A stretch of DNA of 64,000 nucleotides from Arthrobacter sp. ISL-5 (GCF_018613835.1 NZ_JAGGPM010000012.1:107293-171292); one strand, 5' to 3'; positions 24,207-32,734 are shown, counted from the first letter of the stretch. Program-made: numbers and translations. Notes: generated from the sequence alone by a model not told the origin.

Positions 24207-25439
24207 ATGACTGCCACCACCGCAACAGCCCCGGCATCCGCCGCCACAGTGCTGCCCGCCATGCTGCCGCTTACCCTCCCCACCGGTTACGAAGTGCCCG
24301 CACCGTTCCGGGAATCCGCGTCCAAGGCCTGGAAAACCGCGTCAGCGAAACTGGACGGACTCATCACCAAACACCCGGACCGGTTCCCCCTCTACACCGA
24401 GGAAGGCAAATGGGTGGTCGACGGTGAAGCCTGGACCAACTGGTGTGAAGGGTTCCTCGGCGGCCAGCTGTGGATGCTCTCCCGCCGTGCCGACGACGCC
24501 GACCAGGCCCGCTTCCGCGGCGCCGCCGAGCACTACTCGGAACTCATCGAGCACCGCAAGGACGACGACAGCGTCCACGACCTTGGGTTCCTGTTCTGGT
24601 CCACCTACCGGCGCTGGTTTGAAGCCACCGGCGACACCGCCAAGCGCGACGTCGTCGTGGAAGCAGGACGCACCACCGCCAGCCGCTACCGGGAAGCCGG
24701 ACGGTACATGCCCAGCTTCCGCCAGCCGGACAGCCTTTTCATCGACATCATGATGAACATCCACCTGGCTCTGTACGCCGCCCAGCAGACCGGCGACCAG
24801 GACATGGCCCGCAAGGCCGTGGACCACTGCCTCACCACGCGCCGGTTCCTCATGCGCGGCGACGGTTCCGCGTCCCACGAGGGCATGTTCGATCTCGCCA
24901 CCGGCGCGTTCCTGAAGCAGACCACCCAGCAGGGCTTTTCCGACGACGGATCATGGGCCCGCGGTCAGGCCTGGGCCCTGTACGGTTTCGGCACCGTCTA
25001 CCGCTTCACCGGCGAGCGCCGCTTCCTCGAGACAGCCATCGCGGCCGCCGACTTCTACATGGAAAAGACCGGCGAGCGCCTCGTGCCGCCGAACGACTGG
25101 GAAGAACCCGCACCGGTCCGGCCGTACGAATCCTCCGCGGCTGCCGCAGCTGCCGGCGGGTTCTGGCAGCTGGCCGGCCTCGTCGAAGACCGCACCAAGG
25201 CCAGAATCTACGCGGACTACGCCGTGAACATCCTCCGCCGCCTCACCGAGGAAGACTTCCTGGCCAGCCCGGATGAAGAGTGGGAGGGCGTGCTTAAGCA
25301 CGGCAGCTACCACGAGGGCAAGGACCTGGGCGTCGATGAATCGGTGATGTGGGGCGACTACTGGTTCCTGGACACCGTCGACCAGATCCAGCAGTTCGAC
25401 GAAGCCCAACGCCTCGACGAAGTCCAGCGGGGCCGGTGA
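24207..25439 (+). CDS. GH88 unsaturated glucuronyl hydrolase
   Basis: This 410-residue (alpha/alpha)6-barrel enzyme of GH88 hydrates the vinyl ether of 4,5-unsaturated uronic acid at the non-reducing end of oligosaccharides made by polysaccharide lyases, releasing the sugar. Signatures are WTNWCEGFLGGQLWML (about 72-87), DSVHDLGFLFWSTY with the first catalytic Asp, and LFIDIMMNIHLALY with the second Asp. SWARGQAWALYGFGTVYRFT and VDESVMWGDYWFLDTV follow. The ATG at 24207 has AAAGGA seven bases upstream. There is no signal peptide, so it acts in the cytosol on imported oligosaccharides. Its stop overlaps the next start (GTGA), coupling it to the second GMC enzyme. Confidence 0.94.
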   Translation: MTATTATAPASAATVLPAMLPLTLPTGYEVPAPFRESASKAWKTASAKLDGLITKHPDRFPLYTEEGKWVVDGEAWTNWCEGFLGGQLWMLSRRADDADQARFRGAAEHYSELIEHRKDDDSVHDLGFLFWSTYRRWFEATGDTAKRDVVVEAGRTTASRYREAGRYMPSFRQPDSLFIDIMMNIHLALYAAQQTGDQDMARKAVDHCLTTRRFLMRGDGSASHEGMFDLATGAFLKQTTQQGFSDDGSWARGQAWALYGFGTVYRFTGERRFLETAIAAADFYMEKTGERLVPPNDWEEPAPVRPYESSAAAAAAGGFWQLAGLVEDRTKARIYADYAVNILRRLTEEDFLASPDEEWEGVLKHGSYHEGKDLGVDESVMWGDYWFLDTVDQIQQFDEAQRLDEVQRGR

Positions 25440-27076
25440 GCACTGTGATCTGGAAATCCATCGACGACGCACCGCTGCCGGAGGCTCCGGCAGCGGCGGC
25501 GGCCCCGGATGAGGTGATCCGGACCGACGTCGCCATCATCGGTTCCGGCATGGGCGGCGGAACCATGGCCTACGCCCTCAAAGACTGCGGCGCCAAGGTC
25601 CTCATCATCGAACGCGGCCACCGACTTCCCGCGGAACCGCAGAACTCCGACCTGGACGAGGTCTATCTCAAGGGCCGCTACAAGAACGCCGACACCTGGT
25701 ACAACGGCCGCAGCGGTGCCGCCTTCAAACCCGGCGTCTACTACTGGGTGGGCGGCAACACGAAGGTCTACGGGGCGTGCCTGCCCCGCTTCCGCGCCAG
25801 CGACTTCGAAGAAACCCAGCACCACGACGGAACATCCCCGGCCTGGCCCTTCAGCTACTCCGACCTCGAACCGTACTACACCCGGGCCGAGACGCTGTTC
25901 CAGGTCCGCGGCCAGATCGGCGAAGACCCCACCGAGCCGCTGCACTCCGAGGCCTACCCCTTCGCTGCCCTGGACCATGAACCCGCGATCCAGGACCTGG
26001 CCGACTCTCTGCGTCGGCAGGGGCTGCATCCGTTCCGGATGGCCAACGGACTCGACGCCGACACCCCGGAAAAGCGTGCCCTGTGCGCTACCAGCGACGG
26101 CGCGCCAAACGAGGCCGGGCTCAAGTCCGATGCAGAAAAGATCGCCGTCAATCCCGCGCTGGAAAGCGGCGCCGCCCTGATGACCGATACCAAGGTCATC
26201 CGCCTCGTTCCCGGTCCGGACGGCCGCAGCGTCGTCGCTGCCCTGGCCGAACGCGGTGACCAGATCATCCGCATCGAAGCCGACAAATTCATCCTCGCCG
26301 CCGGGGCAGTGAATTCTGCCGCACTGCTCCTGCGCTCGGCCACACCCGAGTTTCCCCGCGGCCTGGCCAACTCCTCGGGGTTGGTGGGCCGGAACTACAT
26401 GGTGCACAACAGCACGTTCTTCATCGGCATCAACCCGTTCAAGGTCAACAGGACCCTCTGGCAGAAGACCCTCGGACTGAACGACTGGTACGAAGCCGGC
26501 CCGACCAACCGGTTTCCCTTGGGAAACCTTCAGATGCTCGGGAAATTGCGTGCCAGCATGCTCAAGATGGCCCGAAGCTGGGCACCAACCTGGCTCCTGA
26601 GGGCCATGTCGGACCGCAGCATCGACATCTACCTCACCACGGAGGACCTGCCGCGCCGGAGCAACGGAGTAACCGTGGCGGACGGCAGGATCCACGTCTG
26701 GTGGGAACCGAACAACCTCGAGCCGCACAAGGAGCTGGTCCGGCGGGTCAGCCGGGCCGTACGGAAAGCCGGATATCCGGTGATCTTCACTGAACGGATG
26801 GGCATCGAGACCAACTCCCACCAGTGCGGAACCGCCGTGGCAGGGCATGATCCCCGGACGAGTGTCCTCACGCCCGACTGCCGCGCCCACGACCTGAACA
26901 ACCTCTGGATCGTGGACAGCTCGTTCTTCCCGTCCTCAGCGGCACTGAACCCCGCCCTGACCATCGCCGCCAACGCCCTGCGCGTCGCGGACGTCATCCG
27001 CGCCGAAGGCAGCGCGCCCGGCCGGACACGGTCAGCCGATCCCACCGTCAACAACAACAGACAGGCATTTACGTGA
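25436..27076 (+). CDS. GMC-family FAD oxidoreductase (pyranose/glycoside oxidase-like)
   Basis: This 546-residue flavoprotein begins at GTG 25436, overlapping the GH88 stop by four bases. FAD binding is at VAIIGSGMGGGTMAYALKDC (about 28-47) with the partner acid in VLIIERGH. YWVGGNTKVYGACLPRFRA covers the flavin. The C-terminal domain has the catalytic pair in SHQCGTAVAG (His) and SAALNPALTIAANAL (Asn). Pyranose 2-oxidases and bacterial glycoside 3-oxidases (the CarA type of C-glycoside metabolism) belong to this family. The sequence does not decide between oxidase and dehydrogenase. Coupling to GH88 suggests oxidation of the same sugar or its aglycone conjugate. No subunit-3 domain is fused here. 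Confidence 0.92.
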   Translation: MSTVIWKSIDDAPLPEAPAAAAAPDEVIRTDVAIIGSGMGGGTMAYALKDCGAKVLIIERGHRLPAEPQNSDLDEVYLKGRYKNADTWYNGRSGAAFKPGVYYWVGGNTKVYGACLPRFRASDFEETQHHDGTSPAWPFSYSDLEPYYTRAETLFQVRGQIGEDPTEPLHSEAYPFAALDHEPAIQDLADSLRRQGLHPFRMANGLDADTPEKRALCATSDGAPNEAGLKSDAEKIAVNPALESGAALMTDTKVIRLVPGPDGRSVVAALAERGDQIIRIEADKFILAAGAVNSAALLLRSATPEFPRGLANSSGLVGRNYMVHNSTFFIGINPFKVNRTLWQKTLGLNDWYEAGPTNRFPLGNLQMLGKLRASMLKMARSWAPTWLLRAMSDRSIDIYLTTEDLPRRSNGVTVADGRIHVWWEPNNLEPHKELVRRVSRAVRKAGYPVIFTERMGIETNSHQCGTAVAGHDPRTSVLTPDCRAHDLNNLWIVDSSFFPSSAALNPALTIAANALRVADVIRAEGSAPGRTRSADPTVNNNRQAFT

Positions 27077-28505
27077 GCCTTAACTACGAAGCAACACGAG
27101 CCCCGGCGGCACAGGAACCCGGCGTTTCGACCCGCGACCTGGCCAGGGCCGCCTGGGCCAGCTCGCTGGGCAGCGCCCTGGAATACTACGACTTCGCCCT
27201 GTACAGCCTGGCCTCCGCCCTCGTGTTCAGTCCCCTGTTCTTCCCTGGCAGCAACCCGGCGACGGGCCTGATCCTGAGCTTCGGCACCTATTTCCTGGGC
27301 TTCGCCATACGGCCGCTGGGCGGCATCATCTTCGGCCGCCTGGGTGACAGGCTCGGCCGTAAATTCGTCCTGCTCGCCACCATCCTCCTCATGGGCGGCG
27401 CCAGCACGCTCATCGGTGTCCTGCCCACCTACAACGGCTCCCCCGGTGACTGGTACGGGGCCGGAGCCGGGGTCCTCGCACCGATCCTGCTCATCGTGCT
27501 CCGGCTGATGCAGGGGCTCGGTGCGGGCGCCGAGATGGCCGGCGCCTCCATCCTGATGACCGAGTACGCTCCCGCGAAGCGCCGGGGATTCATCGCTTCG
27601 CTGCCCTTCCTCGGTGTCCAGATGGGCACGGTCGCGGCGGCGCTGGTCTACTTCCTGCTGCTGAACGCGAACCAGGCCGTCAAGATCACCGACACCTGGC
27701 TTTGGCGGGTGCCCTTCCTGGCCAGCGTGCTCATCCTTGGCATCGCCATCTACATCCGGCTCCGCCTCAAGGAGTCCCCCACCTTCGCGAAGCTCGAACC
27801 CCACGAACAGGTCAGCGAGCGGCCCCTCAGGACGCTCCTGAAGCGCTCCGGGAAGACGGTCCTGCTCGGAATCGGACTGCGCATGGCCGAAAACGGCGGT
27901 TCGTCCATCTACCAGGCGCTCGCGATTGCCTACGTTTCCAGCGCCGCGATCGGCATTAACGGCCCCATCGGGGCTCTCTCGCTCGTCTTCGCCGCCGCCG
28001 TCGGCGCCGCCGTCGTTCCCCTTGCCGGCTGGCTGACTGACAGGTACGGGCGGGTCCGCACGTACCGCGCTTTCGCGATCTTCCAACTGGTCGCCGCCTT
28101 CCCCGTCTGGTACGCGCTCAGCTTCGGTGACACGGTGCTGACCATCGTGGTCGTCTCCATCGGCCTGGGCGTCGGCACGTGGGGTATGTTCGGTTCCCAA
28201 AGTGCCCTCATGTGCGAACTCTTCGGCTCACGGCAGCGGTATCTGGGCGTTTCAGTGGCCCGGGAAGGCTCTGCGGTCATCGCCGGAGGCATCGCTCCCA
28301 TGGTCGGCGCCTGGCTGATGTCCCTCGCGGTCACCGCCGAGGGCGGCAGCGCCGTCCAGGGTGCCGGCGCCGGGGCCTGGCTTCCCATCGCGGGATACCT
28401 GGCCCTGCTACGGCCATCACCATTGCCGCGACCTTCGCAGTTCCCGAGACCGGGGGCCGGAGCTTGGAAGACCCGCGGGACGCAATCCACGAGAAGGCCG
28501 CCTGA
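27073..28505 (+). CDS. MHS-type MFS transporter, reading frame shifted near the 3' end
   Basis: This is a 12-segment major-facilitator protein of the metabolite:H+ symporter group (shikimate, proline/betaine and dicarboxylate carriers). Motifs are ALEYYDFALYSLASALVF in segment 1, FAIRPLGGIIFGRLGDRLGRK between segments 2 and 3, and the charged loop LPLAGWLTDRYGRVRTYR in similar form. The GTG start at 27073 overlaps the previous stop. In the sequence as given the frame changes after AGYLALL (about 28409), producing an unrelated tail to 28545. The natural ending (TAITIAATFAVPETGGRS, then LEDPRDAIHEKAA) continues in another frame to 28505, so one base is missing. It probably imports an organic acid or aglycone. 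Confidence 0.88.
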
Positions 28506-28545
28506 CGGACAGGATGTCCCCGGACCGGGACATGCACATTGGTAA

Positions 28546-28585
28546 AGTCGATAGGCGGGGAGCGCCGCTTCTCCGCCTATCGACT
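28546..28585. promoter_or_regulatory. 13-bp perfect inverted repeat upstream of lacI
   Basis: AGTCGATAGGCGG (28546-28558) is repeated inverted at 28573-28585 around a 14-base spacer, 18 bases before the ATG of lacI. There is no T-run, so it is a poor terminator. Each arm contains TCGATA/TATCGA, so it may be a paired operator for the downstream LacI protein or a 5'-leader hairpin near the ribosome site. Confidence 0.5.
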
Positions 28586-28603
28586 CACCGGCAGGAATAC
28601 AGC

Positions 28604-29626
28604 ATGGCCCCGCGCATCACCCTCGAAGACGTGAGCAAGGCCGCGGGCGTCTCACGTTCAACCGCTTCGCTCGTCGTTCGCGGCAGCTCCCGCATTCCGG
28701 AGTCCACGGCCCTGAAGGTCCGCGAAGCAATGGACCAGCTTGGGTATGTGTACAACCGCCAGGCGGCCAACCTGCGGCAGAGCAGGTCAATGACCATCGG
28801 CCTCATCGTTACCGAGATCATCAACCCGTACTTTGCCGAGCTGGCCATGGCCGTGGACCAGATCACCCATGACGCCGGATACACGATATTCATCGGCTAC
28901 AGTCGCGACCTTGCCGACCGGCAGCACGAAATCATCGCGTCCATGATTGAACGCCAGGTCGACGGGCTGCTCCTGCTCCCGGCTCCCGATACCGACCCGG
29001 AAAGGCTCGCCAAGCAGGTCAACGCCGCCAACGTCCCGGTGGTGCTGCTCGCACGCCGGTTCGCTGGCTTCGATTACGTCGGCAGCGAGAACGTCAAAGG
29101 CGCGACGATGCTCGGGGAACACCTCTCGGCCCTGGGCTGCAGGAGCGTTGCGTTCCTCGGCGGGCGTGCCGCACCGTCCCTCACGGAGCGGGAGGAAGGC
29201 CTTCGCGCTTCGCTGGAGCACAAAGCCCGCGAACTGTGGAGCGTGGATGAGTTCCGCAGTTCCATCACCCCTGAGGGAGGCGCGACGGCGGTGGGCCGGC
29301 TGTTCGATCTGGGTCGGCTTCCGGATGCGGTGGTTGCCTACAACGACATTGTCGCCGAAGGCGTCTACGGCGAAATGCGCCGCCGCGGGCTCGAACCGGG
29401 CCGGGACATCGCCGTCGCGTCCTTCGACGACACCCGCATCGCCGCGAGCCAGGTTCCGCCGCTGACGTCGGTGGCAGGATTCCCGCAGCAGATCGGCACA
29501 ACCGGCGCCGAGATGCTGATGAAACGCCTCGCCGATGGCAACTCCGACATCCCCACGCAATTGACGCTCATAGAGCCCCGACTCAAGATCCGGTCCTCGA
29601 CGGCGACTTGGCGTCCAAGGACCTAA
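28604..29626 (+). CDS. LacI-family transcriptional regulator, paralog of the 15831 gene
   Basis: This 340-residue repressor has helix-turn-helix ITLEDVSKAAGVSRSTASLV (residues 5-24), hinge LGYVYNRQAANLRQ and effector-domain motifs GLIVTEIINPYFAEL, VVAYNDIVAEGVY and LEPGRDIAVASFDDTRIA. ATG 28604 follows AGGAA; the long frame upstream overlaps the transporter's tail and is not coding. The recognition helix is identical to that of the 15831 repressor and the C-termini match, so the two probably arose by duplication and may share operators. It sits at the end of the catabolic block, so the cluster is bracketed by the pair. Each may read a different intermediate. Confidence 0.94.
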   Translation: MAPRITLEDVSKAAGVSRSTASLVVRGSSRIPESTALKVREAMDQLGYVYNRQAANLRQSRSMTIGLIVTEIINPYFAELAMAVDQITHDAGYTIFIGYSRDLADRQHEIIASMIERQVDGLLLLPAPDTDPERLAKQVNAANVPVVLLARRFAGFDYVGSENVKGATMLGEHLSALGCRSVAFLGGRAAPSLTEREEGLRASLEHKARELWSVDEFRSSITPEGGATAVGRLFDLGRLPDAVVAYNDIVAEGVYGEMRRRGLEPGRDIAVASFDDTRIAASQVPPLTSVAGFPQQIGTTGAEMLMKRLADGNSDIPTQLTLIEPRLKIRSSTATWRPRT

Positions 29627-29832
29627 GCACGGGCTCGACGCCGGAGGCACCGCCTGACCTATCCTCAGGGACCGGCCCATGGCATCCCGTTCGAGGCTTG
29701 TACATCCAGACATCACGGTCCTTACTGGTGGGAGGAGCCCGAGCCGCCGGCCAGCGGGGCCGCCATGCCTACAAGTCGCGGTATCCAGGGGCCAAGCGGA
29801 CAGCGCTCCGACCGTCGACTAGGAGGCACTTC

Positions 29833-30117
29833 ATGTTCGCTCGTATCAGCACGTATAAGCCGGCCCCCGACAGCACAGGCGCACCGTCTGACGACACCGT
29901 CAACCGCGTGCTCCAGCTGCCCGGATGCCTGGGCATCTATTACTTGCTGGGGAAGGACAACAAGTCACTGTCCATCACCCTCTGGGAGGACGCGGAAGCC
30001 CTCGCCGGCAGCGAGCGGGCAGCCAACACCATCCGCTCCGAGACCAGCGCCGAGCAACACATGCAGATCCTCGGTGTGGAGGAATTTGAAGTGCTCATAC
30101 GGCAACTTCAAGTTTGA
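29833..30117 (+). CDS. Small ABM/dimeric alpha-beta barrel protein
   Basis: This is a 94-residue cytosolic protein. It starts with MFARISTYKPAP and continues with VNRVLQLPGCLGIYYLLG, LSITLWEDAEALAGSERAAN and a final strand EEFEVLIRQL. The beta-alpha-beta-beta pattern is that of the antibiotic-biosynthesis-monooxygenase-like ferredoxin fold, used by small monooxygenases, isomerases and stress proteins. The ATG at 29833 follows a perfect AGGAGG at 29821-29826. The upstream 200 bases show no other gene. It is probably independent of the lacI gene before it. No substrate is suggested by the sequence. Confidence 0.85.
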   Translation: MFARISTYKPAPDSTGAPSDDTVNRVLQLPGCLGIYYLLGKDNKSLSITLWEDAEALAGSERAANTIRSETSAEQHMQILGVEEFEVLIRQLQV

Positions 30118-30124
30118 ACCCTGG

Positions 30125-30169
30125 CGGAGCTCACACGGGCGCAGCTCACACGGGCGGAGCTCACACGCC
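30125..30169. repeat. 15-bp tandem repeat, three copies
   Basis: Three 15-base units (30125-30139, 30140-30154, 30155-30169) share CGGAGCTCACACGGG with one to two substitutions. They lie between the small ABM gene and the lacI fragment and run over that fragment's stop codon, as the 19-base repeat does at 6429. Confidence 0.8.
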
Positions 30170-30322
30170 GGGCGGGGGCGCCGTCGTCCTGCGGATTACG
30201 AGCCGCGGGGCTACTACCGTCGACACAGCTTCCTGCCGTCCTTGGATGCGCTCCACCAGCAGCTTCGCCGCCAGCGAGCCCATCTCGATTCCCGACTGGT
30301 CCACCGATGTGAGTCCCACTTG
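30161..30322 (-). pseudogene. C-terminal fragment of a LacI-family regulator
   Basis: On the minus strand, codons from about 30322 to TGA 30161 encode VGLTSVDQSGIEMGSLAAKL followed by VERIQGRQEAV, VAPRLVIRRTTAPPPG and a stop. This is the usual last 50 residues of a LacI/GalR repressor (LTSVDQ, then an ERI helix and the final LVIRRTT strand). Upstream of about 30322 the frame turns into sequence that is the antisense of a GH78 gene. About 290 N-terminal residues, including the DNA-binding domain, are missing. The fragment ends head to head against the rhamnosidase fragment. Confidence 0.85.
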
Positions 30323-30734
30323 GGCCTCCTGGCTGTACGCGGTGAAGCAGGGCGGCACCACCATCTGGGAGCGGTGGGACTCCATGCTCGCCGACGGATC
30401 CGTCAACCCGGGTGAGATGACGTCCTTCAACCATTACGCGCTCGGCGCCGTGGCGGACTGGATGCACCGGGTGGTGGCCGGCATCGCGCCGCTCGAGCCC
30501 GGCTACCGCCGGATCCTCTTCCGCCCCCAGCCGGGAGGCGGCCTCACCTCCGCCTCTGCCCGGCACGAGACCCCCTACGGAACAGCCGCCATCTCCTGGC
30601 GAAACGCCGACGGCGGGCACAGCGTCTCCACCGAGGTGCCCACCGGAGCCACCGCCCGCGTTGAGCTGCCGGGGCAGGAGCCCCGGGAGGTCGGTTCCGG
30701 CCGTTTCGAATACACCGTTGCCCAGATTTCCTAG
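30321..30734 (+). pseudogene. C-terminal fragment of a GH78 alpha-L-rhamnosidase
   Basis: From about 30321 the plus strand encodes ASWLYAVKQGGTTIWERWDS, then SFNHYALGAVADWMHRVVAG, IAPLEPGYRRILFRPQPGGG and a terminal beta-sandwich to the stop at 30734. These are the last 137 residues of an inverting GH78 alpha-L-rhamnosidase, normally 900 residues or more. The Glu in TTIWERWD is the family's catalytic base. The general acid and most of the (alpha/alpha)6 barrel are missing, and there is no start codon, so the fragment cannot be active. Confidence 0.88.
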
Positions 30735-30785
30735 GCTAGGCTCGCCCTAGGTTTACAGATCACCAGACTCCCGCAAAGGACTGCC

Positions 30786-31541
30786 GTGTCTTATTCAATC
30801 CAGCTGTACACCCTCCGCAACGCCCTGCAGGAAGACCTGCCCGGCACTATCAAGAAAGTGGCCGAGATCGGCTTCGCCCAGGTGGAACCGTACAATTTCG
30901 TGGCCACCGCCACGGAACTCGGCGCCGCCCTGCAGAAGAACGGCCTGACCGCTCCCTCCGGGCATGCCCCGCTGCTCAGCCAGGACCAGGACCAGATCTT
31001 CGCCGCCGCCCAGGAACTTGGAATCGGCACGGTGATCGAGCCGTACATCACGGCCGAACACTGGCAGTCGGCGGAGGACATCCAGGCCACTGCCGCCAAG
31101 CTCAATGCGGCCGCCCGGAAGGGCGCCGAATACGGCATCCGGGTGGGCTACCACAACCACCAGTGGGAGCTGGAGTCCACCATCGAGGGCCGGACTGCCC
31201 TGGAGTATTTCGAGGGGCTGCTCGATCCGGCACTCGTCCTCGAAGTCGACACGTACTGGGTGGCCGTCGGCGGGCAGGACCCCGTGCAACTGCTCCGGCG
31301 CCTGGGTGACCGGGTGAAATTCATCCACATCAAGGACGGCCCGCTCACCACCGACACCAAGGACCAGCAGCCCGCGGGGCAGGGCCGGGTGCCCGTCCTG
31401 GAGGTCATCGCCGCGGCCGCGTCCCTGGAAGTCGGAGTGGTGGAGTTCGACGACTACTCGGGCGACATCTTCGACGGAATTGCCCAGAGCCTGGCCTACC
31501 TGCAGGCGGACGCGGCCAGCGAGCAGGCGGCCGACGCATGA
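30786..31541 (+). CDS. Sugar phosphate isomerase/epimerase family protein (AP endonuclease 2-like TIM barrel)
   Basis: This 251-residue TIM-barrel protein of the xylose-isomerase-like/IolE group has metal ligands suggested by VEPYNF, RVGYHNHQWELE (about 118-129), LEVDTYWVAVGG, KFIHIKDG and VVEFDDYSGD. The start is GTG 30786 with AAAGGA six bases upstream. The stop overlaps the ATG of the next dehydrogenase gene (ATGA), so the two act together. Such pairs interconvert keto-sugars or inososes. Known relatives paired with Gfo/Idh/MocA enzymes also take part in 3-keto-glycoside cleavage. It lies directly behind the broken rhamnosidase gene and may originally have belonged to its operon. Confidence 0.9.
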   Translation: MSYSIQLYTLRNALQEDLPGTIKKVAEIGFAQVEPYNFVATATELGAALQKNGLTAPSGHAPLLSQDQDQIFAAAQELGIGTVIEPYITAEHWQSAEDIQATAAKLNAAARKGAEYGIRVGYHNHQWELESTIEGRTALEYFEGLLDPALVLEVDTYWVAVGGQDPVQLLRRLGDRVKFIHIKDGPLTTDTKDQQPAGQGRVPVLEVIAAAASLEVGVVEFDDYSGDIFDGIAQSLAYLQADAASEQAADA

Positions 31542-32656
31542 GCGGCGCATCCTCCCTCCGGGGGCCGGTGGGCATCGCCGTCATCGGCGCGGGCAACATC
31601 AGCAAGCAGTACCTGGACAACCTGACGGTCTTTCCCGACCTCAAGGTTCTCATCATCGCCGACCTCGTCGAGGAGGCCGCGGCGGCACGGGCTAAGGAAT
31701 ACGGCATACCCGAGTGGGGCGGGGTGGACGCGGCTCTCAACCATCCCGACGTCGAAATCATCGTCAACCTGACTATTCCGGCGGCCCATGTGGAGGTGGC
31801 CACGGCCGCCGTCAGCGCCGGAAAGCATGTCTGGACCGAGAAGCCGTTTTCGCTGGACCGGGCCTCGGGCCTGGCGCTGCTGAAGGCGGCGGATGCCGCC
31901 GGGCTCCGTCTTGGCTGTGCCCCGGACACGGTCCTCGGCGCCGGACTGCAGACTGCCCGGCGGCTGATCGAACGCGGCGACATCGGGACCCCGCTGACCG
32001 CCATGACCACGTTCCAGACGCCGGGGCCGGAATCCTGGCATCCCAATCCGGCGTTCCTGTTCCAGCACGGCGCCGGCCCCCTGTTCGACATGGGGCCGTA
32101 CTACATCACCGCGCTGGTCCAGACATTTGGCTCCGTCAGCAAGGTGGCCGCCGTCGGCTCCAAGGCCCAGGACGTCCGCATCATCGGTTCCGGCCCCAGG
32201 GCCGGCGAAGAATTCGCCGTCGAGGTCCCCACTCATGTCAGCGCCATGGCGCAGTTCGACGGCGGCGCCTCCTCGCACAGCGTCTTCAGCTTCGAATCCC
32301 CGCGCCAGCGCATGGGTTTCGTGGAAATCACCGGCACGGAGGCCACAATCTCCCTGCCGGACCCCAACTACTTCGACGGCGACATCCGGCTCTGGCGGGC
32401 GGGCGACGAGGACTGGACCACCATCCCGGCAACCGGTCCCGCCAATGGCCGCGGCATGGGCGTCCTGGATATGGCTCGCTCCATCCGCGCCGGTGTCCCG
32501 CACCGCGCAACCGGACAACTCGGCTACCACGTGCTGGACACGCTGGTCTGCATCTCCGAGTCCGTGGATTCCGGAACCTTCGTCGACGTCGAAAGCTGGG
32601 CACCGGCGTCCGCAATCCTCCCCGAGGACTGGGAGCCGACGGCCGCCACCCTGTAG
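31538..32656 (+). CDS. Gfo/Idh/MocA-family oxidoreductase, ThuB-like
   Basis: This 372-residue enzyme has the NAD-binding motif GIAVIGAGNISKQYLDNL (residues 11-28), the catalytic Lys-Pro motif VWTEKPFSLDRASGL, and LGCAPDTVLGAGLQTARRLI. The substrate domain shows GAGPLFDMGPYYITALVQTFG. These last two blocks recur almost unchanged in the dehydrogenase at 50654, so the two are paralogs. The ThuB proteins of rhizobia, which oxidise disaccharides at C3, belong to this type. The gene is translationally coupled to the isomerase before it. A 3-keto-sugar role is plausible but unproven. Confidence 0.92.
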   Translation: MSGASSLRGPVGIAVIGAGNISKQYLDNLTVFPDLKVLIIADLVEEAAAARAKEYGIPEWGGVDAALNHPDVEIIVNLTIPAAHVEVATAAVSAGKHVWTEKPFSLDRASGLALLKAADAAGLRLGCAPDTVLGAGLQTARRLIERGDIGTPLTAMTTFQTPGPESWHPNPAFLFQHGAGPLFDMGPYYITALVQTFGSVSKVAAVGSKAQDVRIIGSGPRAGEEFAVEVPTHVSAMAQFDGGASSHSVFSFESPRQRMGFVEITGTEATISLPDPNYFDGDIRLWRAGDEDWTTIPATGPANGRGMGVLDMARSIRAGVPHRATGQLGYHVLDTLVCISESVDSGTFVDVESWAPASAILPEDWEPTAATL

Positions 32657-32695
32657 CAACGCCGCCTGACCGCTACAGGACGGCTACCTCGCCGC

Positions 32696-32717
32696 GTCAG
32701 GACTCAGTCAGGACTCA
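32696..32717. repeat. 11-bp tandem duplication
   Basis: GTCAGGACTCA occurs twice in direct succession (32696-32706 and 32707-32717) in the short space between two convergent genes. It is a small local duplication. Confidence 0.8.
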
Positions 32718-32734
32718 GCCACACGTGCGCTCAC

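Noticed and set aside
30125..30169. Possible CRISPR-like repeat array
   Set aside because: The 15-base units are directly contiguous with no spacers, and there are no cas genes in the window.
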